From an uncultured Dorea sp. (GTDB lineage Bacteria > Bacillota > Clostridia > Lachnospirales > Lachnospiraceae): 64,000 bases of DNA. The stretch is from positions 1 to 64,000 of the forward strand of contig CAJTVY010000004.1 in assembly GCA_910579925.1 (NCBI GenBank), given 5' to 3'. The position numbers and the translations under genes are program-made. Below the pieces are notes generated by a model. That model saw only the letters and a program-made list of their open reading frames with translations, was not told where the DNA came from and did not search any database. Of this stretch, positions 49,853 through 57,541 are shown piece after piece; the stretch's first letter is position 1, and each line of letters opens with the position of its first letter.

Positions 49853-50508
49853 TGAAGGGATTATTTATGAAGGATTTTGGACTAGTGAAAGGGCAGAAGC
49901 AGTTCTTTGCCGTAATTCTGATCATGATGATGGTATTCATGACGACATATACGAATTTTGCTTTTATCATTGCTTACATTACCATTATGATCGGGGTTCT
50001 GACGCTGACTACAATTAGTTATGATGAATTTGAGAATGGGATGGGATATCTTTTCACGCTTCCGGTAAGCCGAAGAGAATATGTGGCGGAGAAGTATCTG
50101 TTCAGTATTATGACGACATTGCCTGGACTGGCGTTAGTTTCAGTTTTTTCATTCGCATTTTCCAGGATCAGGGAGATTGATTTTCCTGTGGGAGAGTGGG
50201 TGTTATCTGTCGTGATAAGTTTTTTCCTGGTTACTGCGGTTCTGTCTATCGTGATACCTTTGCAGTTAAGGTTCGGGGCTGATAAGAGCAGAGTTGCGCT
50301 GATGATAGTCTGGGGAACGGGAATTATAGCAGGCTATTTAGGTATCAAAGTATGCGAGGCTTTGGGGATTGACTGGAAGACGGGGATTGACTGGATTTAT
50401 GGGATGAAACCGGGGGCAGCGCTGGCGGGGATTGCGGTAATATGCGGGATTCTTATGGTGATTTCTTATCTGTTTTCTCTGCGTTTCATTGAGAAGAGAG
50501 AATTTTAG
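49852..50508 (+). CDS. ABC-2 type permease
   Basis: 218 residues with six membrane helices: FFAVILIMMMVFMTTYTNFA, FIIAYITIMIGVLTL, then a long loop SYDEFENGMGYLFTLPVSRR (the coupling segment T-L-P-x-S-R typical of ABC-2 permeases of this kind), TTLPGLALVSVFSFAF, VVISFFLVTAVLSIVIPLQL and two more. Partner of the ATPase upstream (one-base overlap). The operon gntR-ATPase-permease is complete in three genes. Substrate unknown. Confidence 0.88.
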   Translation: MKGLFMKDFGLVKGQKQFFAVILIMMMVFMTTYTNFAFIIAYITIMIGVLTLTTISYDEFENGMGYLFTLPVSRREYVAEKYLFSIMTTLPGLALVSVFSFAFSRIREIDFPVGEWVLSVVISFFLVTAVLSIVIPLQLRFGADKSRVALMIVWGTGIIAGYLGIKVCEALGIDWKTGIDWIYGMKPGAALAGIAVICGILMVISYLFSLRFIEKREF

Positions 50509-50579
50509 AGGAAATCTTTTCTCCGTGGAAGGTGAACGTAACATTACTGTTCGTCCCAGGTAGAAGTAGAGTTTTAGTA

Positions 50580-50608
50580 TTGATTTTCCGGATAAAAATG
50601 GATATACT
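50580..50608 (+). promoter_or_regulatory. Promoter of threonine/serine exporter gene
   Basis: TTGATT (50580-50585) and TATACT (50603-50608) with an exact 17-base spacer. Downstream a 10-pair hairpin (CGGAGCAATC 50633-50642 with GATTGCTCCG 50649-50658) lies in the leader, about 35 bases before the likely ATG. Confidence 0.6.
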
Positions 50609-50693
50609 GTAATCTGGTACTTTACGAAACATCGGAGCAATCATGCAGGATTGCTCCGGTATCTTACGTTATTCTGAAAAAGGGTGTGTGAGA

Positions 50694-51941
50694 ATGGGAG
50701 AAAAGACAGAGTGCAGTATGGATTATGAAGTATTGCTGAATGAAATTATCAATATCGGAAAAGAGATGATTAAGAGCGGCGCAGAGACAGACCGGGCAGA
50801 GGATAGTATGTATCGGATGCTGGAGTGTTATGATCTGGAGCAGTGCAGTGTTTTTGCAATTCAGAGTGATATCCAGGCGACAATTAAGCCAAAAGGAGGG
50901 CCGTTTATTACGCAGATCAGGAGGATTCACAGGACGGGTTTTAACTACGACCGGCTGGACTACCTTAACAATCTCTCCAGGCAGATCTGCAGGGATACGC
51001 CGTCTGTAGAGGAGATCCGCAATAAGTTTGACGAAGTAATGAACCGGAAACCTTTGCCGTGGTATCTGCAGTTTGCAGCGCCTATTCTGGGAGGAGTCGG
51101 TTTCGGTGTGTATTTTGGATGCGACTGGCTGGATACAGTGGTGGGTATTATCATCTGTGGGGGAATTGAGGTTTATCTTGGAAATAAACTGAATAAGAAG
51201 GAAGACAATCTTGTCGTATATAATCTGATTATTGCGTTTCTGTCTGCGGCGGCGGTCTTGCTGGCAGGAAAGGCGGGATTCGGACATCACCCTGATCGGA
51301 TTGTTCTGGGTCTTAACATGGTTCTGATCAGTGGTCTTGGAGTCGCAAATGGAATCCGCGACGTACTGAAACGCGCCTATCTGTCGGGTATTCTGAATAT
51401 CACGAACGCCTGTCTTGGCGCGGTGGCGATCGCCTGCGGAACAGGTCTTGCTATGCTGATCTTCAAAGGAGATATGTATGAGATGTATATCGCCCCCAGT
51501 ATTGCAGTGCAGTTGATTTCCTGCGGGGTGGCGAGTATGGGGTTTGCGCTGGTGTTCAAGGCGGCGGTCAGACAGTCGGTCTATGCGGGGATCGGCGGTG
51601 CGATTAACTGTGCTTTCTATGTGCTGGGGCTGAAACTCTGGGGAAATGATTTCGCTGCGGTCATGGCGGGATCAGCGGTAGTGGCTGCCTATGCCTTCTG
51701 GATGTCCAGAGTCCATAGGGCTCCTGCCACGATTTTTCTGACAACGTCGATTATGCCCGTGATTCCCGGGGCGTCATTGTTCTATATGATGCATGGGTTT
51801 GTTCAGGCGGATTACGCACAGGCGTCGCAGCAGGCGATCCAGCTGGCAAAGACCTGTCTTGCCGTGGCGTTCGGCTTCCTGCTTGTTGAGATTGTGACAC
51901 GATATGCAGTGGAATGGAAGGTTGCGGGGACGGAACAATAG
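50694..51941 (+). CDS. ThrE-type threonine/serine exporter
   Basis: About 415 residues from ATG 50694; ATG 50643 lies in a leader hairpin and is unlikely. The N-terminal part (about 10-240) is the DUF1212/ThrE domain: LNEIINIGKEMIKSGAETDR, AEDSMYRMLECYDLEQCSVF, then five helices from WYLQFAAPILGGVGFGVYFG. The C-terminal part (about 265-410) is the DUF3815/ThrE_2 domain with five more helices, containing SIMPVIPGASLFYMMHG. Both halves fused in one chain is the arrangement of Corynebacterium ThrE; many Firmicutes split them into two genes. Proposed role: export of threonine and serine. Confidence 0.88.
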   Translation: MGEKTECSMDYEVLLNEIINIGKEMIKSGAETDRAEDSMYRMLECYDLEQCSVFAIQSDIQATIKPKGGPFITQIRRIHRTGFNYDRLDYLNNLSRQICRDTPSVEEIRNKFDEVMNRKPLPWYLQFAAPILGGVGFGVYFGCDWLDTVVGIIICGGIEVYLGNKLNKKEDNLVVYNLIIAFLSAAAVLLAGKAGFGHHPDRIVLGLNMVLISGLGVANGIRDVLKRAYLSGILNITNACLGAVAIACGTGLAMLIFKGDMYEMYIAPSIAVQLISCGVASMGFALVFKAAVRQSVYAGIGGAINCAFYVLGLKLWGNDFAAVMAGSAVVAAYAFWMSRVHRAPATIFLTTSIMPVIPGASLFYMMHGFVQADYAQASQQAIQLAKTCLAVAFGFLLVEIVTRYAVEWKVAGTEQ

Positions 51942-51975
51942 ATATCCCAAAATAGAAGTAGATGGAGAATAGGTT

Positions 51976-53352
51976 GTGAATAGAAAGAAAAATATCAGAT
52001 GGAATACACTGCGTATCACGGCAGTTGGTTTTCTGAGTATTATTTTGATAGGAGGAGTGCTTTTATACCTGCCTGTCTGTAATAAGCAGCCGATCGCATT
52101 TATCGATGCACTTTTTACGTCTGTAACGTCGGTATGTGTGACCGGTCTTGTAACGGTTGTGCCGGCTTCCCAGTTTACAATCCTGGGAAAGATCGTGCTA
52201 TTGCTTCTGATCCAGATTGGAGGACTGGGAGTCATCGCCTGTGCGGCGTTATTCTTTTTTCTGCTGCGCCGCAGGATTACGCTTCGGGACAGGGTGGCTC
52301 TTCAGGAGGCTTATGGTGTGCGAGAGCTTGGCGGGATCGTGAGAATGGTAAGAAAGGTAATCCTGGGCACGCTGGTGGTTGAGGGGTGCGGGGCCTTTTT
52401 ATATTCCTTTCAGTTCGTTCCAGAGTACGGTCCGGTCAAAGGAATCTGGTACTCGGTATTTCATGCAGTATCGGCATTCTGTAATGCGGGAATTGATATC
52501 CTGGGGGAAAACAGCCTTGCAGATTATGCGGTGAATCCGATTGTGAATATAACGACGATACTTCTGGTTATTTTAAGCGGTATCGGATTTACAGTATGGT
52601 TTGATACGATTGGAAATGCCAGGAAACTGTTCCGTCAGGAGGTGCCGGGCAGCTGGTGGTTTACCAGGCTTAAGCTGCATTCAAAACTGGCGGTTCTGAC
52701 AACGCTGATACTTCTCACTATAGGAACTGTGTTTATCTTTCTGGTGGAATACGGGAATCCGGATACCATCGGGAGCATGAACTTTGGAGAGAAGATTATG
52801 GCATCTCTGTTCCAGTCGGTGACCACCAGGACAGCGGGATTCTATACATTTTCCCAGGATGGGATGTATGGGGAATCGAAGTTATTCTGTGCCATACTGA
52901 TGTTTATCGGCGGATCTCCCGGCGGTACGGCGGGCGGGGTGAAGACGACTACATTTGCTATGCTCTTTCTTGCCTGCATGACCTTTGTGCGGGGTGGTAA
53001 TGACACAGAATGTATGGGAAGACGGATATCGGTGGAGAATTTTCGAACAGGATTCTGTGTAGTAATGGTGGCGTTTACGGCGTTCATTGCAGGGACTATT
53101 GCGCTCCTTATCCTGGAGCCAGACAGCGTCCCGCTGGAAAATGTGATTTATGAAACTGCATCAGCGGTGGGAACCGTGGGGCTTACGGCGGATTTAACGC
53201 CGCGGCTTTGCCGGATGAGCCAGGTAATCCTGATGATTATGATGTATATCGGAAGACTGGGACCACTTACATTAGTGCTTATATTTGCGGGAAAGACCCA
53301 TCCCAGGGATAAAGTACGGCGACTGCCGCAGGAACAGATTATGGTTGGATGA
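51976..53352 (+). CDS. TrkH/KtrB-type potassium transporter subunit
   Basis: 458 residues, GTG start with GGAGAATAGG upstream. Four M1-P-M2 repeats. Filter-like segments include TSVTSVCVTGL, FHAVSAFCNAGIDIL, QSVTTRTAGFYTF and ETASAVGTVGLTADL, with the conserved Gly of each repeat. IGGSPGGTAGGVKTTT is the signature loop of the KtrB/TrkH family. It carries K+ (with Na+ or alone) into the cell and needs the regulatory RCK protein encoded 15 bases downstream. No c-di-AMP riboswitch was noticed upstream; the gene follows thrE by 34 bases and may share its transcript. Confidence 0.93.
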   Translation: MNRKKNIRWNTLRITAVGFLSIILIGGVLLYLPVCNKQPIAFIDALFTSVTSVCVTGLVTVVPASQFTILGKIVLLLLIQIGGLGVIACAALFFFLLRRRITLRDRVALQEAYGVRELGGIVRMVRKVILGTLVVEGCGAFLYSFQFVPEYGPVKGIWYSVFHAVSAFCNAGIDILGENSLADYAVNPIVNITTILLVILSGIGFTVWFDTIGNARKLFRQEVPGSWWFTRLKLHSKLAVLTTLILLTIGTVFIFLVEYGNPDTIGSMNFGEKIMASLFQSVTTRTAGFYTFSQDGMYGESKLFCAILMFIGGSPGGTAGGVKTTTFAMLFLACMTFVRGGNDTECMGRRISVENFRTGFCVVMVAFTAFIAGTIALLILEPDSVPLENVIYETASAVGTVGLTADLTPRLCRMSQVILMIMMYIGRLGPLTLVLIFAGKTHPRDKVRRLPQEQIMVG

Positions 53353-53367
53353 TGAAGGAGGAAAGTG

Positions 53368-54015
53368 ATGAAGAAGCAGTTTGTGGTTTTGGGACTGGGA
53401 AGTTTCGGGGCAAGTGTGGCGGTTACGCTGCAGAAACTTGGATGTGACGTAGTGGCGGTAGATCAGGATATGGAACTTGTTACTGAGATCGCAGAAAAGG
53501 TGACTTATGCAATGCAGGCTGATATTGAGAACCCCAGACTACTTGAGTCTCTGGGATCGAAGAATTTTGACGGAATGGTGGTAGGTTCATCGGAGAATCT
53601 GGAGGGCAGTATTCTGGCAACGCTGGCAGCCAGGGAGATGGGAATTCCATATATCCTGTGTAAGGCTCATGATGAGAGGCATGCGAGGGTGCTTCGGAAA
53701 ATCGGAGCGGATGCGGTGGTATTCCCAGAGGAAGAGATGGGAAGGAAAATTGCGAAAAACCTGGTATCTGCAAATCTGGCTGACTGGATTGAACTTTCGC
53801 CGGACTATAGTATCGTTGAAACGGCAATTCCGAAGAGATGGATTGGGAAGACATTGAAGGAACTGGATGTCAGGAGGACTTATGAGGTCAATGTGGTGGG
53901 ACTTAAGGAGGAAGAGGAAGGCCGTGTAGAGATTACGCCGGATCCGGACATGCCTCTTAAGGAAGGGATGATTTTGATGCTGATCGGGGCGAATAAGGCG
54001 CTGGAGAGGATATAG
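53368..54015 (+). CDS. TrkA/KtrA-type RCK potassium regulator
   Basis: 215 residues from ATG 53368 (AAGGAGG upstream; GTG 53365 directly before). RCK-N Rossmann domain: FVVLGLGSFGASVAVTLQKL, DVVAVDQDMELVTEIAEKV, YAMQADIENPRLLESLG, ILCKAHDERHARVLRKIGAD. The C-terminal RCK-C domain (about 140-215) ends in GMILMLIGANKALERI and could bind c-di-AMP, as known for KtrA. It forms an octameric ring under the TrkH/KtrB subunit and gates it in response to ATP/ADP or NAD(H). Confidence 0.93.
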   Translation: MKKQFVVLGLGSFGASVAVTLQKLGCDVVAVDQDMELVTEIAEKVTYAMQADIENPRLLESLGSKNFDGMVVGSSENLEGSILATLAAREMGIPYILCKAHDERHARVLRKIGADAVVFPEEEMGRKIAKNLVSANLADWIELSPDYSIVETAIPKRWIGKTLKELDVRRTYEVNVVGLKEEEEGRVEITPDPDMPLKEGMILMLIGANKALERI

Positions 54016-54091
54016 GATTTAATGGGTTGTTAAGATTTTTTCGATATCTTTAATGGATTGAACACACTTTAGACATATTTACCGTTTATAC

Positions 54092-54181
54092 TAAAGTGCA
54101 GATAGTTGATAAGGATATCAGCTATCTCCCCCCTCAATAAAGCAAAGCGCCTGGGGTTTTTACCCCTGGTGCCGCACTTTA
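54092..54181 (+). ncRNA. Candidate structured RNA between ktrA and malQ
   Basis: TAAAGTGC (54092-54099) closes with GCACTTTA (54174-54181). Inside are a 12-pair hairpin (54100-54111 with 54116-54127, loop AGGA), an unpaired CCCCCC (54128-54133), a short AAG-rich joint, and a second hairpin GCGCCTGGGG / CCCCTGGTGC (54147-54156 with 54163-54172). TATACT at 54087-54092 could be a -10 box but no clear -35 was found. Another hairpin follows at 54214. It could be a small RNA with a C-rich seed, or a shared 3' structure of two convergent genes. Confidence 0.4.
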
Positions 54182-54213
54182 ACTCTCATTCCTTTAACTA
54201 CTATAATAACAAC

Positions 54214-54247
54214 GAAGACCGCTATCCCTTGTGGGCAGCGGTCTTTC
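54214..54247. terminator. Bidirectional terminator-like hairpin
   Basis: GAAGACCGCTATCCC (54214-54228) pairs with GGGCAGCGGTCTTTC (54233-54247) with one mismatch and a 4-base loop, just after malQ on the minus strand. Tails are only partly T-rich on either strand. Confidence 0.6.
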
Positions 54248-54267
54248 GCTGTCTGCAGACGTTTCTG

Positions 54268-55758
54268 CTAACGTCCGTATCTCCTCGTAATCGTGCGAAT
54301 CTCCTCTTTAAGCTCTTCTGTCAGATCGTCAGGCTTAAGCCGCCATCTCCAGTTTGTTCCTACGGTAGAAGGCCGATTCATACGGCAGCTATTGTCAAGC
54401 CCCATATAATCCTGCATCGGAATAATACAGGTCTTCGCATTGCTTCTCATGACCAGGGAAATGAAGGATTTATACAAGAGTTCCTTCGGCGTGTGATGGT
54501 CGCACATATAGTCTCTTGCAGAGTTCAGTTCCTCTTCTTTGATGGAATCCAGCCATCCCACGATCGTTTCGTTGTCATGGGTTCCCGTGTAAGCGATACT
54601 ATTCTCAAGGTAATTGTGAGGCAGATAATCGCTGGCAGAACCAGAATCCCTGGAGTCAAATGCGAACTCCAGTACCTTCATTCCAGGGAATCCGCTCTCA
54701 TGAACCAGCCAGCGGACGGAATCTGTCACATATCCCAGATCCTCGGCAATCACCTCATGATGACCCAGATGCTGCTCCATGCACTGGAACAGTTCAATCC
54801 CAGGTCCTTTCTCCCAGTGGCCGTTTACCGCAGAGTCTTCTCCGTAAGGGATAGAGTAGTATTCATCAAAACCACGGAAATGATCGATCCTCAGCACATC
54901 GTACATCTGGAAACAGTATGCAAGCCGGGAAATCCACCATTGATAGTTCGTATCCTGATGATATTCCCACCGATAAAGAGGGTTTCCCCAGAGCTGCCCT
55001 GTAGCAGAAAATCCGTCCGGCGGGCAGCCTGCTACTGCAAGGGGAACATTCTTTTCATCTAACTGGAACAGTTCTGGATGCGCCCAGGTATCTGCGCTGT
55101 CCATTGCCACATAAATCGGAATATCGCCAATGAGACGGATTCCCTTCTGGTTGGCATATTCTTTCAGCGCGCTCCACTGCTCATGAAACTTAAACTGCAG
55201 ATACTGGTGGAATTCCACATAAGGATAGAGTTCTTTATAGTATTCCTCCATTGCAGAACTCTTGCGCAGGCGGATATCTTCGGGCCACTGATCCCAGGAA
55301 ATGTTATCGTACTGTTCTTTGATTGCCATAAACAGAGCGTAGTCCGATAGCCACCACTTGTTCTTTCTCACAAAATGCTGATAGTCATGATTCTCCGTAA
55401 TCCAACTTCTCTGATAGGCTTTGTAGAGAATGGTGTAGCGGTTCTTATAAAGCTTTTCATAATCTATTGTGTCCGCCTGATTTCCAAAATCAATGGCATC
55501 ACATTCTTCCTGATGTAGAACGCCTTCCTTCACTAATGCTTCCAGACTGATAAAATAAGGATTTCCGGCAAAAGTGGAAAAAGACTGATAAGGCGAATCG
55601 CCGTAGCTGGTGGGTCCCAGAGGAAGGATCTGCCAATAGGACTGGCCGGCTTCCTTCAACCAGTCGATAAAATCATATGCACTCTGGGAAAAACAGCCGA
55701 TGCCATAGGGTGACGGCAGACTGGTAATGGGAAGAAGAATCCCTGCTTTTCGTTTCAT
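54268..55758 (-). CDS. malQ: 4-alpha-glucanotransferase (amylomaltase)
   Basis: 496 residues, GH77. RKAGILLPITSLPSPYGIGC begins the protein; YWQILPLGPTSYGDSPYQSF, SAFAGNP-type TFAGNPYFI, IRLIGDIPIYVAMDSADTWA, DGFSATGQLWGNPLYRW, LRIDHFRGFDEYY (nucleophile Asp), VIAEDLGYVTDSVRWLV (acid/base Glu) and YTGTHDNETIVGWL (second Asp) are all present, as is the C-terminal NRPSTVGTNWRWRL. It moves glucan chains between malto-oligosaccharides in the cytoplasm, working with the maltose-type importer genes downstream on the other strand. TAGGAGGT precedes the ATG. Its promoter region shares an operator-like site with the divergent LacI gene. Confidence 0.95.
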   Translation of the reverse strand: MKRKAGILLPITSLPSPYGIGCFSQSAYDFIDWLKEAGQSYWQILPLGPTSYGDSPYQSFSTFAGNPYFISLEALVKEGVLHQEECDAIDFGNQADTIDYEKLYKNRYTILYKAYQRSWITENHDYQHFVRKNKWWLSDYALFMAIKEQYDNISWDQWPEDIRLRKSSAMEEYYKELYPYVEFHQYLQFKFHEQWSALKEYANQKGIRLIGDIPIYVAMDSADTWAHPELFQLDEKNVPLAVAGCPPDGFSATGQLWGNPLYRWEYHQDTNYQWWISRLAYCFQMYDVLRIDHFRGFDEYYSIPYGEDSAVNGHWEKGPGIELFQCMEQHLGHHEVIAEDLGYVTDSVRWLVHESGFPGMKVLEFAFDSRDSGSASDYLPHNYLENSIAYTGTHDNETIVGWLDSIKEEELNSARDYMCDHHTPKELLYKSFISLVMRSNAKTCIIPMQDYMGLDNSCRMNRPSTVGTNWRWRLKPDDLTEELKEEIRTITRRYGR

Positions 55759-55943
55759 AAAAATTACCTCCTAAAATGATCTTACATTTCTTAAAAATCT
55801 TGATATGATTCACTTCCGAAACAGACCGAAAATTCTGGCGCATAAACCTGCGCCTCATATACATAATATAAATGTACCTCTTTTTCATATAAAACGCAAT
55901 CTGTATTTGATATTTAGTATCATTATGTCAGAGAAAACATAGA

Positions 55944-55957
55944 ATTTTGTGCAAAAT
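55944..55957. promoter_or_regulatory. LacI-type operator-like site between malQ and lacI gene
   Basis: ATTTTGTGCAAAAT is a near-palindrome whose core TGTGCAAAA is shared with the operator-like sites before the binding-protein gene (57423, 57485). It lies within a slightly larger inverted pair TTTTGTG ... CACAAAA. It could serve malQ, the regulator gene, or both. Confidence 0.4.
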
Positions 55958-55995
55958 GTACACAAAAAGATAGGATGTTTATGCATTGCTAAAAC

Positions 55996-56024
55996 TTGTT
56001 GGGCTTTTAATTATATGGTATAAT
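55996..56024 (+). promoter_or_regulatory. Promoter of LacI-family regulator
   Basis: TTGTTG (55996-56001) and a consensus TATAAT (56019-56024) with a 17-base spacer. The transcript would have a leader of about 115 bases with a possible small hairpin (CAAAG ... CTTTG, about 56044-56067). No other gene lies in 55759-56144. Confidence 0.65.
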
Positions 56025-56144
56025 AAAGCGATAGTATTTATTACAAAGTCCCGGACGGCAGCTTTGTGCTGGGTCATGTTTTTCATGGATTGACGATGGA
56101 CACCGGCCGGGCGTACCCATAGGGAATCGTTACGGAGGTGTAAG

Positions 56145-57191
56145 ATGATAACGATTAAAGATATGGCCGATATGTTAGGTACCAGTACGACGACTGTGTC
56201 GAATGTAATCCATGGGAAGACGAGCGAGGTATCTCAGAAGACGGTAGAGCGAGTAGAGAAACTTTTGGAAGAGTATGACTATGTGCCGAACAACAGTGCA
56301 AGGAGTCTGACGCAGAACCGTTCGGGGATTATCGGCCTGGCAGTCAAGAGCAGAAAAGACAAATATGAGAATATTATTGCCGATCCGTTTTTTGGCAGAC
56401 TGATCGGTGCGATAGAAGCAGAGATTCGTCAGCAGGGATATTTTATGATGGTCTATGCCTCGGACGATATCGGAGAGATTATCCGTAATGTACTGACATG
56501 GAATGTTGACGGGCTGATTCTGCTGGGAATGCTTCATGATGATTTTATCCGGATCCGTAGCAGATACAAAAATCCGACGGTTCTGATTGACAGCTATGCC
56601 CCCAGAGACATTATGAATTACGTCAATATAGGACTGGAAGATGAGAAAGGCAGCTATGAAATGACCCGTTATCTTCTGGATCAGGGCCATCGACGGATTG
56701 CCTTTCTGGCAGATAACATGGAGGGGGTGGATTATATCCGCTATCAGGGACATCAGAAGGCAATGGCGGATTATGGTCTGAAAGTACGTGAAAAAGACCT
56801 TCTTATTATTCGTCCGGGGATGCTAGAGCGGGAATCCAGCATGTCAGAACTATATCAACTTTCTAAGGATTATACGGCATTTATGTGCTGTTCTGACTAT
56901 TATGCGGTAATACTGATGAAGTATTTCAGTGAAAGAGGCGTCAGTATTCCAGAAGATCTTTCATTTACGGGATTTGATGATATTTTGTTAGCAAGAGTCG
57001 TCAGTCCTGAGCTGACAACTGTACGGCAGGACATTACAGAGAAAGGACGCTGTTCGGTAGAGTATCTGCTGAAGATGATACAGGGGATTGAACCTTTTGA
57101 ATGGAACGTAAAACTTCCGGTTGAGATTATTGTACGCGGCAGCGTGAAGGCAATCGGGCAGGCAGAAGAGCAGACAGAGAAGATGGGATAG
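56145..57191 (+). CDS. LacI-family regulator of malto-oligosaccharide use
   Basis: 348 residues. Helix-turn-helix and hinge: TIKDMADMLGTSTTTVSNVIHG, VPNNSARSLTQNRSGIIGLAV. The ligand domain (about 65-340) has DPFFGRLIGAIEAEIRQQGY, NVDGLILLGM, PTVLIDSYAPRD, GHRRIAFLADN, FTGFDDILLARVVSPELTTV and PVEIIVRGSV. It is complete, unlike the LacI remnant at 9 kb. GGAGGTG precedes the ATG. It stands between divergent malQ and the importer operon, and LacI-type palindromes flank the importer promoter, so it most likely represses that operon until a maltodextrin-like ligand binds. Confidence 0.9.
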   Translation: MITIKDMADMLGTSTTTVSNVIHGKTSEVSQKTVERVEKLLEEYDYVPNNSARSLTQNRSGIIGLAVKSRKDKYENIIADPFFGRLIGAIEAEIRQQGYFMMVYASDDIGEIIRNVLTWNVDGLILLGMLHDDFIRIRSRYKNPTVLIDSYAPRDIMNYVNIGLEDEKGSYEMTRYLLDQGHRRIAFLADNMEGVDYIRYQGHQKAMADYGLKVREKDLLIIRPGMLERESSMSELYQLSKDYTAFMCCSDYYAVILMKYFSERGVSIPEDLSFTGFDDILLARVVSPELTTVRQDITEKGRCSVEYLLKMIQGIEPFEWNVKLPVEIIVRGSVKAIGQAEEQTEKMG

Positions 57192-57228
57192 CATGTCCCG
57201 GAATGAATTTGGTAAAATTGCACATGGG

Positions 57229-57280
57229 AAAAAGAGGAGAGTCAGATATACAGAGTTTTTGTATGTCTGGCTCTCTTTTT
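57229..57280 (+). terminator. Intrinsic terminator of lacI gene
   Basis: A long hairpin AAAAAGAG..GAGTCAGATATACA with TGTATGTCTGGCTCTC and a run of five T residues, about 40 bases after the stop. Confidence 0.8.
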
Positions 57281-57422
57281 CGGCTCTTAGTTAGCGGTCT
57301 GAAAAAAATATTATACAAAAATATACCATAATGCGACACTTTTTTTGCTTAGATTTCATCGAAAAGTAAAAGAAAATATACAAAGTATACAAAATTTGTC
57401 GGTTATTATTACTTTTCTATAA

Positions 57423-57503
57423 CTTATGTGCAAAAGGTATTGCAAAACAGGGTAAATGATGATATATTAACTTACAGATAAAACCTTATGCGCAAAAGGT
57501 AAT
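57423..57503 (+). promoter_or_regulatory. Importer promoter flanked by two LacI-type operators
   Basis: TTGCAA (57440-57445) and TATATT (57463-57468), 17-base spacer. CTTATGTGCAAAAGGTAT (57423-57440) touches the -35 box. CTTATGCGCAAAAGGTAAT (57485-57503) lies about 10-28 bases past the expected start of transcription; its core CCTTATGCGCAAAAGG is palindromic at 14 of 16 positions with the central TGCGCA typical of LacI/MalR operators. The sites are 62 bases apart, about six helical turns, so cooperative binding or looping is possible. Confidence 0.7.
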
Positions 57504-57541
57504 AAATTGTCAATGGTTCCGAGGAACCAAAGGAGGAGAAT

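Noticed and set aside
54106..55062. 318-codon open frame antisense to malQ
   Set aside because: It mirrors a highly conserved gene on the other strand and shows no family pattern; the same holds for long antisense frames over rmlA, rmlB, the sugar-phosphate transferase, both LCP genes and RNase J.
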